A stretch of 46,748 nucleotides of DNA from Mycobacterium sp. 852002-51163_SCH5372311 (GTDB lineage Bacteria; Actinomycetota; Actinomycetes; Mycobacteriales; Mycobacteriaceae). Under the pieces are notes generated by a model. It worked only from the letters and a program-made list of their open reading frames with translations. It was not told the DNA's origin and ran no database searches. A program made the position numbers and the translations under genes. The stretch's first letter is position 1, and each line of letters starts with the position of its first letter. The stretch is taken from NCBI RefSeq assembly GCF_001667115.1, contig NZ_LZIJ01000173.1, positions 1-46,748 of the forward strand, read 5' to 3'. This document shows positions 24,209 through 32,800 of the stretch, piece after piece.

Positions 24209-24479
24209 CGGTTAGCTGGTCGCTGCCTGCAGCAGTGCCAGCGCGGAGTCGTGCTGCAGGATCCAGTTGCCACCCTGATCGATGAAAACCAGGTGCTTCG
24301 AGACCGGCCCGACGAACTTCGGACCGGAGATGGCGACGTCGGCCTGGGCCTCGTTGGGGCCGGCCGGCGCAATGTTCGTCACGTTGAAGGTCTCCGGAAA
24401 CTTCCCGTCCCGGTACGCCTCCCTCAGGCGGTGGTCGGCGTTATGACCCTCGCCTGGGCTGATGCCGTTTTCGACCAGG
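24205..24479. repeat. Outer direct repeat, right copy (inside intact cfp2)
   Basis: Gap-free partner of 20080-20354, about 93 % identical. It includes the 3' half of intact cfp2 and even the TAACCGGTTAG bases that are sigma-factor coding sequence in the left copy. The right copy thus carries a sigma-gene tail out of context, so it originated from a sigma-cfp2 junction. Confidence 0.85.
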
Positions 24480-24712
24480 TTCTGCTTGGTCGTGTAGGAC
24501 ACGCCGGGATCGGTGACCTGGGTGCACAGTGTGGCCAGTTGGTCAGGCGTCGGTAGTTGTCCCGGCGGGGGCGGGTCCTGCGGGAGTGGTGCGCCGAACG
24601 CGGCCAACTGCACCTGAGCCGGGCTGGCCGGCATGAATCCGACGGACGTCACGCCTACGGCAGCGGCTCCGATAGCGCCTATGGCCGCCATGCCGGTGGC
24701 GATCGATTTCAT
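24212..24712 (-). CDS. cfp2: Low-molecular-weight secreted antigen Cfp2 (MTB12 family)
   Basis: 166 residues. The signal peptide spans residues 1 to about 30 (KSIATGMAAIGAIGAAAVGV). A Pro-rich linker (PLPQDPPPPGQLPTP) leads to the MTB12 domain with FNVTNIAPAG, ADVAISGPKF and the end LLQAATS. It is the counterpart of Rv2376c, which also borders the mbt cluster in M. tuberculosis. ATG at 24712 is used here; GTG at 24721 has a better spaced AAGGGGG and is a fair alternative. The function of the exported antigen is not established. Confidence 0.93.
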   Translation of the reverse strand: MKSIATGMAAIGAIGAAAVGVTSVGFMPASPAQVQLAAFGAPLPQDPPPPGQLPTPDQLATLCTQVTDPGVSYTTKQNLVENGISPGEGHNADHRLREAYRDGKFPETFNVTNIAPAGPNEAQADVAISGPKFVGPVSKHLVFIDQGGNWILQHDSALALLQAATS

Positions 24713-24931
24713 CGTGCTCACGGTCGGGTTCCCCCTTCGATAGGTCAGAACGTCCCTGCGAGTTGCATTGTGCACTGTGTTAGCGCCGTTTCCTAGTACC
24801 GACGGGTTGCGCTATTGCAACGTCACTCCCGGCGCGGCTGTGACCCATTCCTCGGGCAGATTAAAATTCCTCGCACCGGCTTACCGGATTTGCGTTGTTG
24901 CCGGGCGCATTGCACATGGAGAGGGTTGCGG

Positions 24932-26308
24932 TTGCCCGCCAGCAGATATCCCGTCGAGACGAAATTTGCCTTCCGTTCCGGTGTCACCTGTCTCACCACC
25001 CCCGCCGGCGCCGTACTGCTGAACCCTCCGCGCAACGAGAAGCTGACCCGGTTGGCGGCGGGCCAGCTGCGGGCGCTCAAGGCGCTGAACGTGGGGCCGG
25101 CAACGGTTACCGACCTGGCTGGGAGCGGCCAACCGGCAGCCGGCGATGTCGCCGGACTCATCGATCAACTCGTCGGCGGCGGATGGCTGACATTCACCGT
25201 CCGCGAGGACGCGAAGGATCGGTACACGATCCTGCCCTTCGGCCGTCCCCCGCCCCGCCCGAACCGGATGTCGGAAGCCCTCGCGATATCGAAATTCGCT
25301 GTGCTACATCGTGATTCCGAAGGTTTTGTGATCGAACATCCGCTGGCCTGGTGCGACGTGCGGATCCATGACCCACAACTGCTCGTGCTGCTGGACGCAC
25401 CGGCAACGGCCGCCGAGTGGCCCGATGCCACCGCTGCACAGTTCATCGAGGATCTGCAGTGGAGCGGAATTCTGGTCCGGCCCGCCGAGGAAGACAACAG
25501 CTTCGAGGCCCTCAGTTGGAGCGCACCAGATCTGTGGTTTCACCGTCGCAGCACGCTCGGTGAACGCACCGTCACGTGGGAACATTTCGGACCGACGAAG
25601 TGGGCCAAGGGCCGTTTTCCGCAGCCACCCGCGCGCCGGCCGGACTACCCAGGTACGCCGATCGCACTGCCTGTCCCCGATCTGGCGGCCAAACGAAGTC
25701 AAGACCCGACGTTGACGGCGGTTCTCGAAGATCGGGTTTCGACAAGAACATTCGACGACGCGCACCCGATCAGCATCGACCAGCTCGCCGAGTTGCTGTA
25801 TCGCACAGCGCGGACTCGCAACACCCAGCCGGCCGGTCCGGGCGAGCAACTTCTGTCTCGCCCCTACCCTTCCGGCGGCGGCATCTATGAACTCGAGCTG
25901 TATCCGGTGGTACGCAATGTGGCTAGGCTCGAACCTGGTGTGTACCACTACGATTCGTTCGATCACGTGCTGCGCCCGGTGGCCGCCGCGGATTCGCGCG
26001 CCGTGTCCCAGTTGATCAAGCCGGCCGCGGCGACGTTGACCGGAGGTGCCGAACCGCAGGTGCTGGTGGTCATGGCCGCACGCAGCGGACGCATCATGTG
26101 GACGTACGAACAGATCGGCTACGCCGCTATTCTCAAGGATGTCGGCGTGCTGATGCAGACCATCTACCTGGCCGCCACCGCGATGGGTCTGGGCGCCTGC
26201 GCGCAGGGATTCGGCGACACCGCGGCATTCGTTGCGGCCACCGGCGTCGACGAACGACAGGAATGCAGCGTCGGCAGCATCATCCTCGGCTCCCGTGCCG
26301 TGGGCTGA
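24932..26308 (+). CDS. SagB/McbC-type FMN-dependent azoline oxidase-like protein
   Basis: 458 residues. The N-terminal half (1 to about 225) has a winged-helix-like segment and no clear family. The C-terminal nitroreductase-like domain has RVSTRTFDDAHPISIDQLAEL near residue 270, then YPSGGGIYELELYPVVRNV and GVYHYD, and ends with LAATAMGLGACAQGF. These are hallmarks of SagB-type dehydrogenases that oxidise thiazolines and oxazolines to azoles. The start is TTG at 24932 with GGAGAGGG 6 bases upstream; the longer frame to 24815 lacks one. Its stop directly abuts the mbtB stop (convergent, no gap). I do not recall it in the M. tuberculosis mbt locus. The role in siderophore ring oxidation is inferred. 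No IdeR box is seen upstream. Confidence 0.85.
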   Translation: MPASRYPVETKFAFRSGVTCLTTPAGAVLLNPPRNEKLTRLAAGQLRALKALNVGPATVTDLAGSGQPAAGDVAGLIDQLVGGGWLTFTVREDAKDRYTILPFGRPPPRPNRMSEALAISKFAVLHRDSEGFVIEHPLAWCDVRIHDPQLLVLLDAPATAAEWPDATAAQFIEDLQWSGILVRPAEEDNSFEALSWSAPDLWFHRRSTLGERTVTWEHFGPTKWAKGRFPQPPARRPDYPGTPIALPVPDLAAKRSQDPTLTAVLEDRVSTRTFDDAHPISIDQLAELLYRTARTRNTQPAGPGEQLLSRPYPSGGGIYELELYPVVRNVARLEPGVYHYDSFDHVLRPVAAADSRAVSQLIKPAAATLTGGAEPQVLVVMAARSGRIMWTYEQIGYAAILKDVGVLMQTIYLAATAMGLGACAQGFGDTAAFVAATGVDERQECSVGSIILGSRAVG

Positions 26309-29300
26309 CTACCCTTCGGCGAGAACCTCTTCGTCGGTCAGCGCGGCGACATCAAGGTAGTGGCGCGCGATGACGGCGAGCCGTTCCGGCGTGCCCCGCT
26401 GGGCTTCCCGGTGCTGCAGACGGTCGGCGAATGCCGCCACGGTCCTGGTCGCGAACAGGTCAGCGACCACCGCGTGGTCGATGTCCAGCCAGTCGCGTAC
26501 CCGTGCGATGACCGAGGTGGCGAGCACCGAATCACCACCCAGCGCGAAGAAATCATCATGTACGCCAAGCGAATTCGGATGTCCCAGCACCTCGGCGACG
26601 ATTTCCGCCAGGGCGGCTTCCACGTCGTCGCGGGGGGCACCGTCGTGTTCGTCCAAGCCCTTGCCGTCTGGCTCCAGCAGCGCGGCCACGGCGCGACGGT
26701 CCAGTTTGCCGTTCGGGGTCAACGGAATCTGTGGGAAGAACACGGTCCGGGTGGGAACCATGTAGCCGGGCAGCAGATCTGCGACCGCCGCGCTGACATC
26801 GCCGACCTCCTGCGGATCGCCTGCGATAGCGGCAACCAGTTTTGGTGCGCTGGCGCCGACGACGGCGGCGACGGCATGCCGCACCCCGCGCACCGTGCGC
26901 AGCGCGCTTTCCACCTCGCCCAGTTCGACCCGGTAGCCGCGGATCTGTACCTGATTGTCTGTGCGGCCGAGGAATTCGATGGTGCCGTCCGGCCAGTACC
27001 TGGCCACGTCACCCGTCTTGTACCAGCGGATGCCGTCCCGCTCGACGAAGCGCTGCGCGGTACGTTGCGGATCGTTGCGATAGCCCGCAGCGACATTGGC
27101 CCCTCCCACCCAGAATTCACCGGGCACCCAGTCGAGACAGTCACGGCCCGACGGCGAAACCACCCGGCACCGGACGTTGCGCAACGGAACACCGAACGGC
27201 ACGGTCGCCCAGTGCGCCGGCGGTTCGCCCACGACTTCGCAGATGGTGTTGTGAATGGCCGTCTCCGTCGCACCCCCGAGACCTGCGAACCGGCATCCCG
27301 GCACCTGCCTGGCCAGCCTGCGGGCCAAGTCGGCGCCCACCCAGTCGCCACCCAGAGTGACCGCCCGCAACGAGTTACCCAACCGATCGCCGCCGAGCTC
27401 CAAGATCATGTCCAGCATGCTCGGCACGCAGTTGAGGATCGAAACTCGGTGGCGGCGTAGCAGTTCCACCCACGTGGCGGGATCGGCCTTCTGCTGGGCA
27501 TCCACGGCTACCACAGCGCCACCGGCGGAGAACATCCCGAAGATGTCGTACACCGAGGCATCGAACTCCAGGGCGGACAGTGCGAGCACTCGATCGGTGC
27601 TGCCGACCGCGAACCACTCGTTTACGGCATCGATCGTGTTCATCGCGGCGCTGTGCGGTACGTCGACGCCCTTGGGCATGCCGGTCGAACCGGACGTGAA
27701 GATCACGTAGGCGATCTCCCCGGTATCGGGCATGACCGGCGCCGCCAACGGCCGCGGGAATTCTTTGGCCGCAGCGATGGACAAGCACGCACCGCCGCGC
27801 TCGGGCATCTTGCCCTCGATCGTCAGCGCCGCGGCGATATCGGCGGTCTGAAGAATCTTCGCGCGCCGCCCCTCCGGCTGGTCGAATCCGATCGGCACAT
27901 ACGTGGCCCCGGCGGCAAGCACACCGAGTACCGCCACGACTTGGTCCCGGCCTTTGGGTAGCTGAACCGCGACGGCCTCGCCGGTGCGGACACCGTTGGC
28001 ACGCAACGCTCCTGCTACCGCCAGCGCGCGTTGCGCGAGTTCCCGGTAGCTCCAGACCTCGACATCGCCGGTGTCCGAAACCACCGCGGGCGCATCCGGG
28101 TTAGCGGTCGCGTGCTCGAAGAACCCCTGGTGCAGGCACCGTCCGCTGACCGGACCGTCGGTCGCGTTGACCGCCGCGCGCACCGCCGCCTGGGCGACCG
28201 GCAATCGCACCACCGCCTCTGCCTCCCAGCCGGCATGGCCCTGAGCGAGGCGATCCACCGCGTCCGCGAACCTGGCGAACATGGCATCTATCACGCCTGG
28301 CGGGAACGCCGACTCGCGCACGTCCCAGTTGACCAGCAGGCCTCCGCGCAACTCGGTCAGCTGCGCATCGAGCAGCACCTGAGGGCCCTGCGAAATGATC
28401 CACACCGGCTCACCGAAGGTCTGGATCACGTTGTCGGCGAAGAGCTCACCGAGATCGAGCGCACTGGTGAAGACCACCGGCGCCAGCACTGGCTCACCCC
28501 GGTGCCGGCCCAGATCGCGCAGCACTTCGAGCCCGGAATAGGCTGCGTGCGAGCCACTTTCGTACATGCTGCGTTGGATTGCCCGGGCCCGGTCGATGAC
28601 CGAGACGTTTTCGGTGACGTCGACCTCGAGCATGATCGACGAGGTGAAGTCCCCGACCACGCGGTCGATGTCGGGGTGTACCGAATCACGGTGGAACAAT
28701 GGCACATTGATCAAAAATCGGCTTTGCGTCGACCAGCCGCCGATGGTGTCGGCGAACACCGCGGCCAGCGCCATGGCGGGTGTCACCCCGCGCCGGTGTG
28801 CCCCGGCCACCAGACTCTGTCTGGCCTCCGGTGTCAGCCAGTGGTCGTAGCGGACCGTGCGATGCGGCGCCCGGCGCTCGCCCACCGGCACCGTGGGGAG
28901 CTCCGGCGCGCCCGGCATGTCGGCCAACCGTCGCCGCCACCAGTCCCGGTCCCGCTCTCGTGCCACGATGTCTTCGCCGTGCTCAGTTCGATAACGCCGG
29001 TAGCTGTAGCCGGGGGTGGGCAGCGGCACACCCCGGTAGAGGTTCGCCAGATCGGAAACCAGGACACGGTAACTCATCGCGTCGCAGGCCAGCATGTCGA
29101 TGTCCAGATGCAGCCGGGACCGAATGGCACCGGAGCCGTCGTCGTACCGGGTCAGCGTGATGTCGATGACCTGAGCGTCTTCGATCGCCAAACGCTGGTG
29201 GGTTTTACGGTCGCGCAACTCCGCCAGCGCGGATTCCACCGTCGCGGAATTCTGTCCGCGCAGGTCCGCGACGGCGAACACCGGCCTGCCTGGTTGCGGC

Positions 29301-29839
29301 ATTGTTTGTTGTGTTCCGTCGGGCAGGAATCGGGTGCGCAGCATGGGATGTGCCGCGACCAGATCGGAAGCCGCGCGCTTCATCCGATCGGGATCCAGGT
29401 CGCCGCCGTCGAATTCGACGTAAAGGTGGGCCGCAACGCCGCCCAGCTCCTGTTCGTCGTCGCGACCTATCCAGTACGCGTGCTGCATGGTGGCCAGCGG
29501 GAACGGGTCTTCTTCGGCCACCGGCTCGCGATCTGGTCGCTCCGCTCCGACCGGGCTTGTCGCGCTTGGCAGTTCATCTGCCTCGCGGCTGCACAGGAGG
29601 GAGTGCCAGGACTCGACCGTTGGCCTGGCCGCGAGTTCCGCGAAAGTGACTGTGGCTCCGTGTTTGCGCCACCCTCCTGCCAGCGCCATCATGCGGATGG
29701 AGTTCAGACCCAGCTGGATCAGGTCGTCGTGGTCAGCGACTTCTGCGGCCGGGCAACCGAGTTGGGCCGCCACCGTCGCCCTGACCTCGTCCCTGCTGAT
29801 TGGTCGACGCGCGTGAGGCTGCTCGTTCAGCGGCTCCAT
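26309..29839 (-). CDS. mbtB: Phenyloxazoline synthetase MbtB (NRPS: ArCP-Cy-A-PCP)
   Basis: 1176 residues. The aryl carrier has LGLNSIRMM with Ser near residue 49. The heterocyclisation domain (about 110-540) has the DxxxxDxxS motif DMLACDAMS near 255. The adenylation domain (about 580-1000) has TSGSTGMPKG near 720. A carrier with GGDSVLATS lies near 1103, and the chain ends some 70 residues later. It joins salicylate to Ser or Thr and cyclises it to the hydroxyphenyl-oxazoline cap. From memory M. tuberculosis MbtB is about 1414 residues with a C-terminal thioesterase, which is absent here. GAGGAAGGA precedes ATG. It overlaps the end of mbtF by 13 bases, as the last gene of mbtE-F-B. Confidence 0.93.
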   Translation of the reverse strand: MEPLNEQPHARRPISRDEVRATVAAQLGCPAAEVADHDDLIQLGLNSIRMMALAGGWRKHGATVTFAELAARPTVESWHSLLCSREADELPSATSPVGAERPDREPVAEEDPFPLATMQHAYWIGRDDEQELGGVAAHLYVEFDGGDLDPDRMKRAASDLVAAHPMLRTRFLPDGTQQTMPQPGRPVFAVADLRGQNSATVESALAELRDRKTHQRLAIEDAQVIDITLTRYDDGSGAIRSRLHLDIDMLACDAMSYRVLVSDLANLYRGVPLPTPGYSYRRYRTEHGEDIVARERDRDWWRRRLADMPGAPELPTVPVGERRAPHRTVRYDHWLTPEARQSLVAGAHRRGVTPAMALAAVFADTIGGWSTQSRFLINVPLFHRDSVHPDIDRVVGDFTSSIMLEVDVTENVSVIDRARAIQRSMYESGSHAAYSGLEVLRDLGRHRGEPVLAPVVFTSALDLGELFADNVIQTFGEPVWIISQGPQVLLDAQLTELRGGLLVNWDVRESAFPPGVIDAMFARFADAVDRLAQGHAGWEAEAVVRLPVAQAAVRAAVNATDGPVSGRCLHQGFFEHATANPDAPAVVSDTGDVEVWSYRELAQRALAVAGALRANGVRTGEAVAVQLPKGRDQVVAVLGVLAAGATYVPIGFDQPEGRRAKILQTADIAAALTIEGKMPERGGACLSIAAAKEFPRPLAAPVMPDTGEIAYVIFTSGSTGMPKGVDVPHSAAMNTIDAVNEWFAVGSTDRVLALSALEFDASVYDIFGMFSAGGAVVAVDAQQKADPATWVELLRRHRVSILNCVPSMLDMILELGGDRLGNSLRAVTLGGDWVGADLARRLARQVPGCRFAGLGGATETAIHNTICEVVGEPPAHWATVPFGVPLRNVRCRVVSPSGRDCLDWVPGEFWVGGANVAAGYRNDPQRTAQRFVERDGIRWYKTGDVARYWPDGTIEFLGRTDNQVQIRGYRVELGEVESALRTVRGVRHAVAAVVGASAPKLVAAIAGDPQEVGDVSAAVADLLPGYMVPTRTVFFPQIPLTPNGKLDRRAVAALLEPDGKGLDEHDGAPRDDVEAALAEIVAEVLGHPNSLGVHDDFFALGGDSVLATSVIARVRDWLDIDHAVVADLFATRTVAAFADRLQHREAQRGTPERLAVIARHYLDVAALTDEEVLAEG

Positions 29840-32800
29840 GCAGATCCTTCCTCACCCCCGGCCACCTTGCCGGAGAGCACGGCGATTCCCCGTTGCCAGA
29901 ACTGCGCCAGCCGGTCAATGTCGTTGCGTTCGAACAGCGCATCACTCCATCGCCAGTTGGTGATCAGTTGCGTGCCTTCGGACGTCGCTCCGACAAGCAC
30001 ACTGATGTTGAGAGCAAAGCGCAGTGGCAGATCCGGCTCCGGATCGATCGGCAGCGCGTCCAGTGCAGGTCCGGTAAGCAGCGACAAGGACTCAGGCTGA
30101 ACTTGGGGCAGGCTCAGGGCGCCGGTGAGATCCAGACGACCGAGGTAGCCGAACTGGATCTGCGGTTCGGCACCGCACTGCAACTCGGGTACGCGATCGA
30201 CATAGCGGAGCAGGCCATAGTCCAAGCCGTCGTTCGGGATCGCGTCGAGTTGAGCCGCCACCGATTCGAGCAGCGCCCGGGCCGCCAGCGGATCGGCTTC
30301 GGCCTGTTCGATGTCCAGCGCGGCCGCCCCCGTGCCGAGCCGAACGGGGAAGGCGGTGGTGAACCACCCGACGGTGTTGGTGGTGTCGGTGTCCAGCACG
30401 GCGTCGGCACGGCCGTGGCCCTCGAGGGCGACAAGCGTCCCCGATGCCGGATCCTGACCACGTTCGCGGCGCCAGCTGGCAACGGCGATGGTCGTTGCGG
30501 CCAGTAGGAGTTCGCGTATTCCGCCGTCCCTGCCCAGCGTGGCCAGGACTCGTTCGGTGTCTGCAACCGGCGTGGCCACGGAGGTGACTTGCAGCGTGGA
30601 CCACGAATCGCGCATCGGATCCGGATGGCGCGCGCCCAATGCCGGGTCGGGGTCGCGGACCTGCGCGATCCAGTGGTCACGCTGAGCCCGCACCTGCGGT
30701 GTTGCGGCCCGCTGCCACATCAGTTCCGACCAACGGCGATAAGAAGTGAACTCGGGCAGCGTCGTTGGCCGGCTGCCGGCTTGCAGCGAACGCCACGCTG
30801 CCATCATGTCGCCGAGCATGATGTGCCACGAGACCACGTCGACCGCCAGGTGGTGGGCGGTGATAAGCAGCACCGGCCGCTGGGGGCCGGAGAACCACAC
30901 CGCCCGGACCATAGCGCCCGCGTACGGATCGATTTCTTCGGTGACCTTGCGCGCGGAATACCTGACAGCCGCTGCCAATTCGGTGTCGCTCGAGTCAGCC
31001 AGCTCCACCTCGGCCAGAAGGTCGGCGGCGTTGACAACGCCGGGCTCGCGGGTCACCAAGCGGGGTCCCCGGGCCGTGTCGGTGAGGATCGACCGCAGGG
31101 TGTCGTGCCCGTCGAGCAACAATTGCAGCATCAGCTCGATTGACGAGCGGTCGATTTGGGCGGGCAATCGGAGCAGGACTGTGTGTGTGAAGCGGCGGAA
31201 ATTTCCGTACTCGAACAGCCAGGACACCATCGGAAGTGGCAGCACCTCACCATAATCCGCGGTCTGGACCGTCTCCTCTGACCCTTCCACCGCGTCGACT
31301 AGGGCCGCAAGCTGACGAATCGTCGGTGCGGTGAAGATCATCCTCGGGCTCAACGGCAGACCGTGTCGCTGCGCCTTGTGCACCAACGAGATCGCCACGA
31401 TGCTGTCCAGACCGAGAGCGAAGAAGTCGTCGTCGACGTGCGGTGTCACGCCGTTGAACTGCTCGGCGAATACTTCAGACAACGATCGCTCGGTATCGGT
31501 GGATGCCGATGCCGCCGCGTCCCCGGTGACCTGCGTTAGCGCCTGATCGGCCAGCGCATCCAGGGCTTGGCCATCCAGCTTGCCGTTGGCGTTCACCGGA
31601 AGTGCAGGCAGCGCCACGATCCGAGCCGGAACCATGTACAACGGCAGACGCTCGCTCAACGCGGCGCGCAGCCCGAGCAGGTCGCCGGTTCGACCCTGTT
31701 GCCATACAACGAATCCCACCAGGGTAGGGCCATTCTCCCGATGCCGGATCGCAACCGCGGCATCGTGGACCTGGGGCTGGCCGCGTAAAGCGGCTTCGAT
31801 CTCGCCGATCTCGACGCGGTAGCCACGAATCTTGACCTGCGTGTCACTTCGTCCCAGGTATGCGTAACCACCGCGAGGCAGGCGACGCACCAGGTCGCCG
31901 GTGCGGTAAATGCGCTGGCCCGGGCGCATCGGGTCGGCCACGAAGCGGGCCGCGGTCATCGCGGACCTACCGACGTAGCCGCGGGCCAGTTGCGCACCGG
32001 ACAGATACAGTTCGCCCACCACACCGTTGGGCACCACCCGCAGCGCGGAATCCAGCACATAGCCGAACGTTCCGGCGTTGGTCGTGCCGATCGTCGGTGC
32101 CTCGTACTCGTGGACCGGTGCCACCACCGCCTCGACCGTCATTTCGGTGGGCCCGTAGCAGTTGTAGACCGCGGTGCCGGTCAGCGCGCGCAACCGCCCC
32201 CACAGCGCGGTGTCGATCGCTTCCCCGCCGAGGGCCAGCACCGTCAAGCCCTGGTCCAAAAGCCCAGCGGCAGCGAGTTGCACCAACATCGACGGGGTGG
32301 TGTCGATCATGTCGATCCGGTGCGTGGCAATGCCTTTCACCAGCCGGTCGGCGTCGCGCATCTCTTCGGCGTCGAACAGATGCAGCCCGTGGCCGTCGAG
32401 CAGGCCGACCATCGGCTGCCAGGAGGCGTCGAAGCTCAACGACCACGCGTGGGCGATACGCATCGGCCGGCCCAGCCGCGCGCGCGCCGGGCGGTAGACG
32501 CGCTCGCGGTGGTCGGCGAAATAGCTGAGCAGCGCGGCGTTGGTGCCGATGACGCCCTTGGGTTCACCGGTGGAACCGGAGGTGAAGATGACGTAGGCGC
32601 TGTGTTGGGGATGACGACGCACTGCGGGTGCCACGGCCGGGTACCGCGAGATGCGCTCGGCCACGGCAGGTTCATCGAGCAGCAACGTGCGGCAACCCGC
32701 CGCGTTCAGCTGCACGTGTCCGGACTCGGCAATGACAAGTGCCGGATTAGCTTGGCGGAGAATGGATTCGATGCGCACAGCCGGCAGCGTGATATCGATC

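Noticed and set aside
24806..24821. GTTGC-N6-GCAAC palindrome between cfp2 and the oxidase gene as a regulator site
   Set aside because: Five-base arms are too short to claim, and it does not fit the IdeR consensus.
28031..30100. 689-codon open frame on the plus strand across mbtB/mbtF
   Set aside because: It is antisense to two clear NRPS genes, spans their junction, and its product is Arg/His/Gly-rich low complexity, as expected for a GC-rich shadow frame.
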